DNA from: Panopea generosa
Lineage: Eukaryota > Mollusca > Bivalvia > Adapedonta > Hiatellidae
Direction of reading: 5' to 3'
Length of the DNA: 64,000 bases
Assembly (NCBI GenBank): GCA_029582155.1
Contig: CM055901.1
Span: forward strand, 39,112,616-39,176,615
A model generated the notes under the pieces. The model was not told the origin of the DNA, ran no database searches, and saw nothing but the letters and a program-made list of their open reading frames with translations. Of the stretch, positions 11,501-22,928 are shown piece by piece. Numbering within the stretch: the first letter of the stretch is position 1; each line of letters opens with the position of its first letter. The position numbers and the translations under genes were made by a program.

Positions 11501-14065
11501 ATGCCCCCCTCCCCCCAAATTTTTGGGGTGGCATATATAGTAATCGCAGCGTCTGTCCAGTATTTTGTGTCCGGCCTGTAACTTTGTCATGCATAGATGT
11601 ATTTTGTTGATACTTGCTACAAATGATCAACATAACATGACAAAGTGTCGCGAGTTAGACCCACACCTTTACCTCAAAGGTCAAAGTCCCAACACTTTGA
11701 GTCTGTGTGAGATTTCGTTTCCGGCCTGTAACTTTGTCATGCATAAATGGAATTTAATGATACTTGGTACAAATGATCAACATAACATGACGACATGCCG
11801 CAAGTAAGACCCACACCCGTACCTCAAAGGTCAAGGTCACAATTTGAGTTTGTTTGACAACACTTTGTGTCTGTGTGAGATTTTGTGTCCGACCTGTAAC
11901 TTTGTCATGCATAAATGGATTTTATAAAAACTTGCTACAAATGATCAACCTAACATGACGACGTGTTGCAAGTAAGACCCACACCCATACCTCAAAGGTC
12001 AAGGTCACAATTTGAGTTTGTTTGACAACACTGAGTCTGTGTGAGATTTCGTGTCAGACCTGTAACTTTGTCATGCATAGATGGATTTTATAAAAACTTG
12101 CTACAAATGATCAACATAACATGACGACGTGTTGCAAGTAAGTCCCACACCCATACCTCAAAGGTCAAGGTCACAATTTGAGTTTGTTTGACAACACTGA
12201 GTCTGTGTGAGATTTCGTGTCAGACCTGTAACTTTGTCATGCATAGATGGATTTTATAAAAACTTGCTATAAATGATCAACATAACATGACGACGTGTTG
12301 CAAGTAAGTCCCACACCCATACCTCAAAGGTCAAGGTCACAATTTGAGTTTTTTTGACAACACTTTGAGTCTGTTAGATTTCGTGTCCGACCTGTAACTT
12401 TGTCATGCATAGATGGATTTTATAAATACTTGCTACAAATGATCAACATAACATGACGACGTGTCGCGAGTAAGACCCATACCCGTACCTCAAAGGTCAA
12501 GGTCACACTTTGAGTTTGTTTGACAACACTTTCAGTCTGTTTGAGATTTTGTGTCTGGCCTGTAATTTTGTCATGCATGGATGGATTTTGTTAATACTAG
12601 CTACAAATGAGCAACATAACATGAGGATTTGTCGCCCGTTTCACCCAGATTCCCACCTCAAAGGTCAAGGCCACAATTTAACTTTGTTTGATCACACTTT
12701 CAGTCTGATTGATATTTCCTGTCCGGTCTGAATCTTTGTCACCTATGGATAAATTTCAAAAACACTTGGCTCAATTTATTAGCATGACATGACAACATTC
12801 ACGTGTAAGACCCACATGCGTATACCTCAAAGGTCAAGGTCACACTTCAAGTTTGTTTGACAACACTTTCAGTCTGTATGAGATTTCATGTCTGGCCAGT
12901 AACTTTGTCGTGCATAGATGAATTTTATAAATACTTGCTGCAAATTGATCAACATAACATGATGACATGTTGCACTTAATACCCAGACTCCCACTTCAAA
13001 GGTCAAGGTCACAATTTAACTTTGTTTGATGACACTTTCAGTCTGATTGAGATTTCGTGTCCAGTCTGTAACTTTGTCACCTATGGATAAATTTTAAAAA
13101 CACTTGGCTCAATTTATCAGCATGACATGAAGTGTCATGCGTAAGACCCACATGTGTACCTCAAATGTCAAGGTTACACTTTGAGTTTGTTTGACAACAC
13201 TTTGAGTCTGTGAAATTTCATGTCCGGCCAGTAACTTTGTCATGCATAGATGGATTTTATAAAAACTTGCTACAAACGATCAACATAACATGACGACGTG
13301 TTGCAGTTAAAACCCAGACTCCCACTTCAAAGGTCAAGGTCACAATTTAATTTTGTTTGACAACACTTTCAGTCATTTTGAGATTTCTTGTCCGGTCTGT
13401 AACTTTGTCATCTATGGATAAATTTTAAAAACACTTGGCCCAATTCATCAGCATGACATTACAACGTGTCACGTGTAAGACCCACTCGGCTCAGTTGATC
13501 AGCATGACATAATTAAGTGTCGCATGTAAGACCCAGAACCTTTCCTCAAAGGTCAAGGTCACACTTTCAATTTGTTTGATATTGCTTGTCTGGTCTGTGA
13601 CTTTGTCTTTAACTTGGCTCAATTTATCAAGATAACATGACGACATGTCATAAGACCTAGACCCATACATCAAAGGTCACGGTCACACTTTTAGTATGTA
13701 TGATAACACTTTGAATCTGTTTGAGATTTGATCAACAATTGATCTGTAACTTTGTCTTAATACATTTAGGGATTTTAAAATAGCTTGACACAAGTGATCA
13801 GCATGTCATGATGATGTTTCACCTGCATTTAACTGTTGAAATACCCAGACCATTACATCAGATGTCAAGGTCAAGGTTACACAAAGGTCAACATCATGCT
13901 TTAATGAAAAAACAACAAGATGAAATTGCATGTCTAGTCGTGAAACATCAGTCCATTACTCTTGATATTCATGGATACATCACTTCCTATAATAACATAT
14001 ATTGTTATTTTACACAGACCATTTGGGGACATGTGACACTTACCAGTGACATTTCATGTTCTTAT
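11501..14065 (+). repeat. family B element: hairpin head plus ~164-bp tandem units plus tail (copy 1)
   Basis: The head is a 34-bp imperfect palindrome (ATGCC...GGCAT, 11501-11534). It is followed by about 13 degenerate units of about 164 bp containing CTGTAACTTTGTCATGCATA, then CAACATAACATGACGAC, then AAGACCCACACCC, then CAAAGGTCAAGGTCACA. The tail (from about 13730) carries TTAAAATAGCTTGACACAAG and ends GACACTTACCAGTGACATTT. Head, array and tail are the same in copy 2 (14626-16382), so this is one composite element and not a loose satellite. A period near 160 bp is reminiscent of ancient bivalve satellites such as BIV160, but I cannot align them. No protein is encoded. Confidence 0.8.
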
Positions 14066-14113
14066 ATTATTTTACTTGTTGAGATTTGCTTTATCTGTTA
14101 TATATATTTTTAG

Positions 14114-14280
14114 GTTTGCAGCCACCATCCACTGGTGAACTGGCTGCCATGTGTTCACGTCTGGGCAGTGTGCGACTGTTACTGGTGGAGCATGGGAGAC
14201 AAGACCTCAGTATGAGGGTACGACTGAATGTCAGTCAGGATGACATCATGTATGCCCTCCGAGAGCAAAAGGACATTTGA
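14114..14280 (+). CDS. ORC1: ORC1 terminal exon, C-terminus with stop
   Basis: This is the last coding exon of origin recognition complex subunit 1, ending in TGA at 14278-14280. After the split glycine codon it reads [20 protein letters not shown], then [11 protein letters not shown], then [15 protein letters not shown]. The [10 protein letters not shown](V/I)xYAL ending is the hallmark C-terminus of animal ORC1. The protein ends REQKDI, a few residues longer than the vertebrate ending as I remember it. The acceptor TTTTTAG at 14107-14113 follows a T-rich tract that begins only about 50 bp after the end of a family B repeat, so mobile DNA has come very close to the 3' splice site. No in-frame stop or frameshift is visible, so the exon looks functional. 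Confidence 0.88.
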
Positions 14281-14283
14281 GAG

Positions 14284-14289
14284 AATAAA
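14284..14289 (+). promoter_or_regulatory. possible ORC1 polyadenylation signal AATAAA
   Basis: A canonical AATAAA lies three bases after the ORC1 stop codon. This is unusually close and would imply a very short 3' UTR. Other signals further downstream are equally possible. Confidence 0.3.
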
Positions 14290-14464
14290 TTAACATAACA
14301 GAGGTTACAGACTACCGTAAAACACTTTATATTAGCGAGAACTTAATTTTCACTATTATTTGCGAGTTTCAACCCTCACAAATTAAAAGATTTGACTAAA
14401 ATTACAATCATGTTGCCCTGACGAATGTAAAATGCATTTCCGGCGGTTTCACTTTTTAGCTAAT

Positions 14465-14620
14465 CTGAGCAAAGCTCAGGGTGAGCTATTGTGACTGTCG
14501 TCTGTCGTTAACTTTTGCTTCAAATGACTTCTTCTCTGAAACCACTTGACAGATTTTCACCAAAAAGCTCTCTCAAGTTTCTTCAAATGATGACCCTGGG
14601 GTCAAATTTGTTTATCAGTA
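14465..14620 (+). repeat. hairpin-headed repeat fragment (family C)
   Basis: It begins with the perfect hairpin CTGAGC-AAA-GCTCAG (14465-14479), then GGTGAGCTATTGTGACTGTC and GTCTGTCGTTAAC. The arrangement parallels family A's head with a different arm sequence. It is cut off by the family B head at 14626. Confidence 0.55.
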
Positions 14621-14625
14621 TTTTT

Positions 14626-16382
14626 ATGCCCCCCAAAAATTTTGGGTGGCATATAGTAATCGCAGCGTCCGTCTGTCCATCTGTCTGTCCGTCCTTCCTT
14701 CCTTCCTTCCTTCCTTCCTTCCATCCGGTATTTCTTTTCCGACCTGTAACTTTGTCATGCATAGATGGATTTTGTTAATACTTGCTACAAATGATCAACA
14801 TAACATGACGACATGTCGCGAGTAAGACCCACACCCATACCTCAAAGGTCGAGGTCACAATTTGAGTTTGTTTGACAACACTTCGAGTTTGTGTGAGATT
14901 TCGTTTCCGGCCTGTAACTTTGTCATGCATAGATGGATTTTGTTGATAATTGCTACAAATGATCAACATAACATGACAACGTGTCGTGAGTAAGACCCAC
15001 ACCCCTACCTTAAAGGTCGAGGTCACAATTTGAGTTTGTTTGACAACACTTTGAGTTTGTTCGAGATTTCGTGTCCGGCCTGTAACTTTGTCATGCATAG
15101 ATGAATTTTAATGATAGTTGCTACAAATGATCAATATAACATAATGACGTGTCGCGAGTAAGACCAACACCTATACCTCAAAGATCAAGGTCACAATTTG
15201 AGTTTGTTTGACAACACTGAGTTTGTGTGAGATTTAGTGTCCGGTCTGTAACTTTGTCATGCATAGATGAGTTTTTTAAATACAATGCTTAAAATGATCA
15301 ACATAACATGATGACGTGTTGCAAGTAAGACCCATACCCATACCTCAAAGGTTAAGGTCACACTTTGAGTTCGTTTGATAACACTTTCAGTCTGTTTGAG
15401 ATTTTGTGTCTGGTCTGTAACTTTGTCATGCATAGATGGATTTTGTTAATACTAGCTACAAATGACCAACATAACATGACGGTGTGTCGCGCATTAAACC
15501 CAGAATCCCACTTCAAAGGTCAAGGTCACAATTTAACTTTGGTTGATGACACTTTCAGTCTGATTGAGATTTCCTGTCCGGTCTGAAACTTGGTCACCTA
15601 TGGATGAATTTCAAAAACACTTGGCTTAATTCATCAGCATGACATTACAAAGTGTCACGTGTAAGACCCACATGCGTACCTCAAAGGTCAAGGTCACACT
15701 GAGTTTGTTTGACAACATTTTCAGTCTGTGTGAGATTTCTTGACCGATCTATAACTTTGTCATCTATGGATATATTTTAAAAACCTTTGGCTCAGTTGAT
15801 AAACATGACATAATTGTCGCATGTAAGACCCAGAACCTTTCTTCAAAGGTCAAGGTCACACTTTAAATTTGTTTGAAATTGCATGTCTGGTCTGTGACTT
15901 TGTCTTTAACTTGGCTTAATTTATCAAGATGACATGATGACGTGTGGTAAGTAAAACCTAGACACGGCCACACTTTAAGAATGTATGACAACACTTTGAA
16001 TCTGTTTGAAATTTCAAGTCTGTCCTTTAACTTTATCATACATGGATGTATTTCAAAAACACTTGGTTCAATTGATCAACAATTGATCTGTAACTTACAT
16101 TTTGGAATTTAAAATAGCTTGACACAAGTGATCAGCATGTCATGATAATGTTTCAACTGCATTTAACTGTTGAAATACCCAGACCATTACATCAGATGTC
16201 AAGGTTACTCAAAGTTCAAGGTCATGCTTTAATGTAAAAAAAACATGAAATTGCATGTCTAGTCTGAAACATCTGTCCATTACTCTTTATATTCATGGAA
16301 ACATCGCTACCAATTTTATCATATATTGTTATTTTTCACAGACCATGTGGGGGGCATGTGACACTTAACAGTGACATTTCTT
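14626..16382 (+). repeat. family B element, copy 2
   Basis: The palindromic head ATGCC...GGCAT at 14626-14652 is followed by CATATAGTAATCGCAGCGTC as in copy 1, then a (CCTT)n microsatellite (14694-14725), about 9 units of about 164 bp, and the same tail as copy 1 (TTAAAATAGCTTGACACAAG near 16105, ending CAGTGACATTTCTTG). It differs from copy 1 in unit number, so copies vary by expansion or contraction of the array. Confidence 0.8.
14694..14725. repeat. (CCTT)n microsatellite
   Basis: A run of CCTT tetranucleotides sits directly behind the family B head. Confidence 0.9.
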
Positions 16383-16384
16383 GT

Positions 16385-17395
16385 TTTTTAAAATTTCATA
16401 AATCTTCTCCAAAAGTACAAGGCCTGGAGCTTTGATATTTTTTCTGTAGTATCATGTAATAAGTTTCTATCAAGTTTGTTCAAGCCATGACCCTAGAGTC
16501 AAAATTGGCCCCTCTCGGGGACATGTCAGTTTGACATAGGGAAATTGACATTTAAAAATCTTCTCAAGAACCGTCAAATCAAATTGGTTCATATTTGGTA
16601 TAAATGATCCCTATGACTAGGAGTTTCAAATTTGTTCAAATAAAGGGGCTAGGATCTATTAGAGCCCAGTAAGGGGACTTTGATTTTTACATAGGAATAC
16701 TATGTGAAAACGGAAAATTCTGCTTTTCTTATCTATTTTAGGTGTTATTTCAATTATCTTCATGTCTGAAGCATTGCTTAGACATAACAGTTGAGGCAGG
16801 CTCCTTTAAAGGGTATTTGATATAAATAACGGACCAACAGGGGCCCAAAAAAGGATACAATTGTGAAATTTCAAAAATCTTCTTCTTAAAAACTGATGAG
16901 CCCAATTTATCAATATTTGGTTTAAATGTGCCCTATGAATAGGGGTTTCGAAGTTGTACAAATAAAGGGGTTAGGACTTACTGGGGTCCTGTAAGGGGAC
17001 TTTGATTTTTACATAGGAATACTATTGGAAAACAGATAATCCTGTTTCTCTCACTTCATGAATTATTTCAACTATCTTGAGGTCTGAAACTTTGTTTAGT
17101 CATAACAGTTGAGACTGGATCCTTTAAAGGGGATTTAATATCCATAAGGGGTCAGCAGGGGCACAAAAAGGGATGAAATGGTGATAAGTCAAAAACCTTG
17201 TTTATTACCTCCCTTTATTTTTTATTTTTTTCCCAAAAAAATATCTTCTTAAGAACTGTCCAGCCAAATTTGTTCATATTTTGTATAAATGATCCTAATC
17301 GGTAGGGGTTTCATGTTTGTTCAAATAAAGGGGCTAGGATCTATTGGGGGTCCAGTAAAAGGACTGATTTTTACATAGGAATACTATAGAATCAA
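16385..17395 (+). repeat. family A internal segments
   Basis: Repeated sub-blocks with ATAAATGATCC..., GTTCAAATAAAGGGGCTAGG and TTTTTACATAGGAATACTAT. The stretch at 17175-17220 (AAATGGTGATAAGTC ... CTTGTTTATTACCTCCC) is the paralogous, uninterrupted version of the sequence that flanks the TIR transposon at 18914-21098. Confidence 0.7.
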
Positions 17396-18780
17396 AGCAC
17401 TGCAGTGCTGATGGGGGCGGAGCATATAAAGTGTAAAATGTTGTTTTTTTTTAGACAAACAGGTCAGTTTGCATACGTTGAAGTAGAGTAATTCCATTTA
17501 CCTTTGATTCTTATACAGGGTACAAAATCTACATGTTCTATGCTTAACGTTGACCCTTTCCTCGAATAAGTCTGAGAATGTAACTGAATGGTTTGCCTTT
17601 GAAAGTGTATTTTCTGCTATAGTAGGAATATCAACTGTTAAATTTGGCAAATGTCCAACTTCAAGATATTAGTTCAACTCAATGATATGAGATTTGTATC
17701 TTCAACTCAACTCATGATATTTTCAGAAATGACAAGCTTTCTATCATATATAAAATATAAAAGTGCTCTGAATATAGCACGATGAATTCCACTTTGAGTA
17801 TATTCATTTATTATTTTCTTTATTGATTTCTCTAGCGCAACAGTGAAACAATTCGTTTAAAAGACGAAAATTAGCAATATGTATGTCGACATTATTAATT
17901 GATTCTTACATTTATATTTTCTGGGGCCCTATATTACCCCATAAACGGAACCGCACTAGCCAATATGTTATGGCGCCGATTTTTAGACACATCTGGATGT
18001 TTGCATATTTTTGCTATGGAAACACAAATGCTTAACTCTTAAATGTTTAAATGGAAATTATCTACCATTCCAATTATTGGAAATATATGAAATATTAACT
18101 AATTAACAAAAAAATCAGCACTGACATTATTCATAACTCGATCAATCTCAAATTCTTTTTAGGAATACACATCTATTTTTAAACATTTGGGAAAAAACGC
18201 AAGTCATGTGATTGACATTAGTATATCTTTTTTTTTAGAACAAGTATTGATTGTTTACTGGCATAAGCAAGGAACTATATAAGTATAGTTCCTTGGCATA
18301 AGGGACAGATCTAGAAAAGTTTTGTTCTCGTATTCAATGAAATATGGTAAATATATTTACGACTAATAGTTAAAAACGCAGTTGTCTGTCTTGAATTGCT
18401 GTCCAAGATGGGGTCCTGAAAAATCTTTTGGTCATGTGACCATAGTTCAGCGCGTCTGTATTCATGCGCTTTAATTCCTGTGTGCTGATTAATAGCACTG
18501 AATATAAACTTGGAATATATACGATACACAATTGTTCATAGGTATAAATCGTCGCTGTCTGTTATAATATTAATGTTTTTGTTGAAATAGGCGAATCTAC
18601 TGTTAATAGTGAGTTCGAACACTTATCAGGTGGTTGAACTTTATGATTGGTGGTTGTCAGGTTTGCATTAACACGATACACGGATGTAGATTTGCTGTAT
18701 AGGAAAATAATCATCTTAGCTCTGAGAGCGGTTGCTAAAGCACCGCCCCCAAAAACAGTAAATTCTATTTTTATCAGTTA
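17396..18780. other. no gene seen; AT-rich spacer with a short perfect hairpin
   Basis: No coding frame is recognisable. It contains a 14-bp palindrome (17396-17409) and the 11-bp-arm hairpin at 18269-18294, which is listed separately. Confidence 0.5.
18269..18294. repeat. perfect inverted repeat, 11-bp arms, flanked by GGCATAAG direct repeats
   Basis: AAGGAACTATA and TATAGTTCCTT are separated by TAAG. GGCATAAG occurs immediately outside on both sides (18260-18267 and 18295-18302). Confidence 0.85.
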
Positions 18781-18913
18781 TTTTAGGAATTATTTAATCA
18801 TCTTGAGGTCTGGAGTATTGTTTAATCATTACAGCTGAGCCTGAGACTTTTAAAAGACTTTTAGTATTCATAAAGGGCAGACAGGGACCCAAAAAGCGAT
18901 AAAATGGTGATTA

Positions 18914-21098
18914 GGCCACACCAAATTGATGTCTTCAGTAACTGTTGGTCTTTGGATTTTTGTTTTGAAAAAAAGGGGCGAGCAAGCGATTTTTTTTTTG
19001 ATTTTTTTAAGTTGGATCTTCGGATTGTTGATTTGAAAAACAGAGGCGAATTTTTTTTTTTTTTTTATAATTCGTTATAAAAATGATACTTTTTTAATCA
19101 GTTTTTATAACTGTCTAATTCCATCAGTTTAATCTTTATTTGAACCATCCATTTAATTCATTAAATAACCCTAAATTTGTAGCACTCAATTTATAGGTAT
19201 TGATGTAAGCACATGAGTATGTAAGATTCATCATTCATAGTTTCAAGTATTAACTAACTTAAATGTATATCAGTTATTGTTGAAAGACAGATGGACACCA
19301 TCAATCAATAGACCAGAATTTTAGTTCACAATCTGGCTTAATATAATGTACATGTAGCGGTAATGGTCTCTCTAAAGTTATCACAAATCCTATGGTTAAA
19401 CATTACAGTTAAACGCTGTTTCCCAAGCAGTGATGTGGCCTGGGAACGCGGACATCACTCCTGCTTGGACCTGTGACCTTTGCGGTATTGCTGCCCATGT
19501 TAAAGCCCGTTTCATCGGTATTCCAGGTTATGTTTGGTTTATCACTTGCAGTAAATCGTTTGCTCTTAATGTGTTGTACCAACTATCTGTCACCTCTATT
19601 GTGACCTGTGATCTTCTCAGATCTAATGGTGTTTCAGATCGTGTTGATATGATGTGAGCATTTCTAATTTTAAAAGCATCATACCAGCTTTCCAGTTTTC
19701 TTTCTTTACAATATTTTTTTACTAAATCTAAAAACTCACAAACAGACCCATACCCCGCATCGCCATTTCACTGAGCCACACCGCCATTGACTCCTTTTCT
19801 TTCTCTGTAAATAAGGTAAACGGGCCTTTCTTTTTTTACAAATAAACTCCCCCGACCATCTACGGTAAAGAAGGCCATAGGAAATGTCATTAAAGAGTCA
19901 ACATTTTTTTAAGTCTTAAAGCTTCCAACGTTATAGAAAAAAGATATGTTTGTCAGAGTTTAGTACGCCCCCAACGAAAATGCTACTGCAGTACATCAAA
20001 TTTCATCCAATTTTCATTACTTGTAAATGTGAAGACGCACGGGCAGGACAGTCAGGCATATTGTAATAACATTCAAAGAGGTCTTTGACTGCTCACCAAA
20101 AGATGAATTTTTCGAGTTTACAATGCCATTTGGTTGATAAGATTTTTGAAATGGACCCTCAAAAATGTCACGCATCCAAAATGTGATCCGCTAATGGTAC
20201 TGAGACAGGCCTGTATTTATCCCTCGGTAATCTCGTGTCAAGATTTTTTAATCAACAAAACCAAGTGATATGCCATATGATATGTTGTAATGACATCAAA
20301 TAAAACTCAAAAGTATGTACATACCTTGTTTCATTATGGAGATATGCAGCGGACAAATCTTCTTTCAGTTAAATACAAGGCAAAATCTCCGGTGTCAACG
20401 GAATGGGTGACAAAGTGTTTCAGCTATCATTATCATATTGTACGGATGTTTATATTCTCGTTTTGTTTATCTGAAGTTCGAAAGGTAATGTGAATGACAG
20501 TTATATTTTTAATTTGATTATCATAGTAGTTTTGACAAAAAGTACAAGTAAACATTTTTTGATCTGTTATTGGTACTGATCCGCTATTGGCACATTCACT
20601 GTAGTAGAACCAGAGATATAAAATTAATCGAGTAAATATCGAGTCTTCGTTAGAAAATTATTTCGACATACATGTATTTATATATCGATGGTTTTTGTGG
20701 CGAAAGTTTTGATTTCTCTATCTTTAATAATTAAAATTATGCAAGAATTTATAAAGTAACGATATACTCTTCGTGTATTTATTTTTATTTAGAACATATT
20801 CTCATCTTCGACAGACGACTTGAAGTTAAAATTAAGCTAATACGCACATTTACTCCACGTCAATCAAACGATTATGGCAACAAACGCTTGAAATTGAAGG
20901 TCATAACCAAAATAAAGGACTGTTTACGGAAAATACACGTTTATTTTTTTTTTAAATTCTTTCTCAAATAGGTGCATGATTCTTCTTTTTTTTAAAATCT
21001 TTTTGAATGATGCGGGGTTTTTTTTTGTGTGTGTTTTCTCAAAACCAATTTAACAGGGTCGGGAAATCCGACAACCAAGACATCAATTTGGTATGGCC
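18914..21098 (-). mobile_element. 2.19-kb TIR DNA transposon with decayed pogo/Tigger-like transposase
   Basis: The ends are inverted repeats of about 22 bp with one mismatch: GGCCACACCAAATTGATGTC begins at 18914, and its complement (GACATCAATTTGGTATGGCC) ends at 21098. Weaker similarity continues inward. A TA dinucleotide flanks both sides, directly on the left and after one extra A on the right. The flanks (AAATGGTGA... and ...GTC-CTTGTTTATTACCTCCC) match a continuous stretch of the same host repeat at 17175-17205, which acts as an empty site; the insertion point falls at a TA in GATAAGTC. A minus-strand transposase relic lies inside. TA duplication, TIRs and transposase type all fit the Tc1/mariner/pogo superfamily. 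Confidence 0.72.
19425..19840 (-). pseudogene. pogo/Tigger-type (CENP-B-like) transposase remnant
   Basis: Minus-strand peptide pieces in linear order are GPFTLFTEKEKESM + AVWLSEMAMRGMGL, then (another frame) EFLDLVKKYCKERK, then RNAHIISTRSETPLDLRRS with VTDSWYNTL, then GIPMKRALTWAAIPQRSQVQ. This order resembles the segment of Tigger/CENP-B-like transposases between the HTH domain and the first catalytic aspartate: a LT(E)..E..L..WL..MA.RG.G motif, then an AFLKRN.-ISxRxPE-like block, then ...DETGI. The aspartate itself is not preserved; the piece before GIPMKR reads INQT, a stop, then PG. At least one frameshift and one stop are present and the C-terminal catalytic half is not visible, so it is non-autonomous. 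The + strand open frame over the same bases has no family resemblance. Confidence 0.55.
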
Positions 21099-22010
21099 AT
21101 AGTCTTGTTTATTACCTCCCATTATTTTTAATATGTATAGTTATAAAAAAAATATATCATATAAAAAGTCAATTATAGTATTGGTGTAAATATTTAACAT
21201 AAAATTAGTGGACAAAATTTTCCAAGAAATGAGCGACTTAGGCCCAATTAATTATTTCATGAATAAATAAATAACAACAAATCAGAGGAAATTCGCAAAA
21301 TAAAGTTCACATGAACTCAAAGTGTTTTACAGTACCGTGAGAGTTCCCTGAGAGTGTACCTGGGATTTAAAATGACCCCGCCTCGAGGGTTCAATATGTC
21401 ATTATGGTATATATTTGTTTAAAAGGAACTGATTATTTCTATATCTTTGAAGAACAATTGTTTGGTCAAGGAGGTTCAGATTTGTAAAAATGACTGGGTT
21501 CCACTGTCTTAAGGGGTCAGGAGGGCCCCAAAAAGGGGAATTACAAAAATCGTCTTAATTACCGGTCAGTCAAATTTTTTCATATTTGGCATAAATTATC
21601 CATATGTGTAGGGATTTGATTGAAGATAAAAAGGGGCTAATATTTATAGAGGCCCTGTAGTTTTACATAGGGATACTATTGGAAAACAAAATTCTCATTT
21701 TTTCATCCATTTGTGCAAAATCATTATTCAATTTGAGTTGTGAAGCATCATCTAGTTGTAGAAAATAAGATTTGGTTCAATAAGGAGAATTGTCTTTCCA
21801 TAAGGAGCCAGGGTGTCACAAAAGGGTTAAAATATAAGATTATATAAATCTTCTTCTCGACAACCAAAGGGACTTGGTTCCCGAATGGCCAAAAATAGCC
21901 CTGTCTCAGAATTTAAAGTAACTAATACAATGTATTACCCATTATACATAGTTCATAAAACGAAAAATATTTAATTGATTTGAATGTTTATTTTGTTGCT
22001 ATGGCAACTG
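21099..22010 (+). repeat. family A-related internal segments
   Basis: After the transposon the host repeat resumes (CTTGTTTATTACCTCCCATT). Blocks AAAATGACCCCGCCTCGAGG, GGTTCCACTGTCTTAAGGGG and TTGGTTCAATAAGGAGAATT are shared with the long family A copy at 22929-24916. No gene is seen. Confidence 0.6.
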
Positions 22011-22039
22011 TTTATGTAAGTTAACTGGTTGTGTAATAG

Positions 22040-22074
<35 letters not shown>

Positions 22075-22740
22075 GATATATATAAGCACTATTGATACAA
22101 TTAAACATTAATGTATAATTAATAGGATTTGTAAACCATAAAATGACTGTTAATATACTAGACCTACAAAATTATGTTTAAAGTTTACAAATATTTTTGC
22201 CATAGTAACATTATATTGCATTGTTTAATTTAACTACTATTTCATTTCATTCTGATATATATTTTCAATTGTTTCATAATATATTAGAATAACAGAAAAT
22301 AAAATGAAAAAAAAGATGATGATTTTTTTACTGCTGTGTGGGATCAAACCTTACGACTTTATGCTTAGAAAACCATCACCCTAACCAAGGACTTGTATAG
22401 AAGGATAGGAAATTTACATCTCTCTACTAAATGTTGATAAAATAGCTTGCAAAGGATTAATAATTTAGCAAATTAAACATTCAAATTTCACAGGCAACTG
22501 ATTTTTTTAACATAAAATTTAAGGTGCATAATATATCACCTTAGGTGTTTTATAATGATTTAAAATGTTTTAATGATATTGAATTTATAATATTGCAGTT
22601 TGAAGTAAAATTTCTTCCAAGTACTTTCCTTGATTTTTTATTGCAGTATACACATATTGTAATCATAAGTACTTCAACAGTTTGAAACACAATTTGCTGC
22701 AAATAGTCTTGTTTTGTAGAAACTTGTATTATTTAGTCAT
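22011..22740. other. no gene seen; (TC)n(TA)n microsatellite and tRNA-like stretch
   Basis: A (TC)n tract passes into (TA)n at 22041-22084. On the minus strand at about 22335-22400 there is a B-box-like AAGGTTTGATCCC with an A-box-like TTGGTTAGGGTGATGG upstream, which could be an old SINE head. The rest is AT-rich and unassigned. Confidence 0.45.
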
Positions 22741-22928
22741 TTAATACATATAAGGGCCAGCAGAGGCCCAAAAAGGGATAAAATTGTGAATTTCTAAAAA
22801 TATTTTTCTCAAATCTGCCAAATTTGTTCATATTTAATATAAATGGTCCCTATGAGAAGAAGTTTCAAGTCTGTTCAAATAAAGAAGCTAGTGTTCATTA
22901 GGGCTCAGTAAGGGGACTTTAGTTTTTA

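Larger units (their letters stand above)
10260..14113 (+). other. ORC1: ORC1 last intron (3,854 bp), filled by repeats
   Basis: The interval between the two phase-matched ORC1 exons has GT at 10260 and AG at 14112-14113. About 92% of it is mobile or tandem DNA: a family A copy (10489-11500) followed directly by a hairpin-headed family B element (11501 to about 14065). Vertebrate-type intron consensus signals are weak at the donor side. Confidence 0.8.

Noticed and set aside
17396-17431. Palindrome AGCACTGCAGTGCT and a GGGGGCGG / TATAAA pair resembling a promoter
   Set aside because: The GC-box-like and TATA-like motifs are only a few bases apart and no coding exon follows; likely chance.
19430-19657. 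75-residue + strand frame
   Set aside because: It is antisense to the pogo/Tigger-like transposase remnant, which explains the sequence better.
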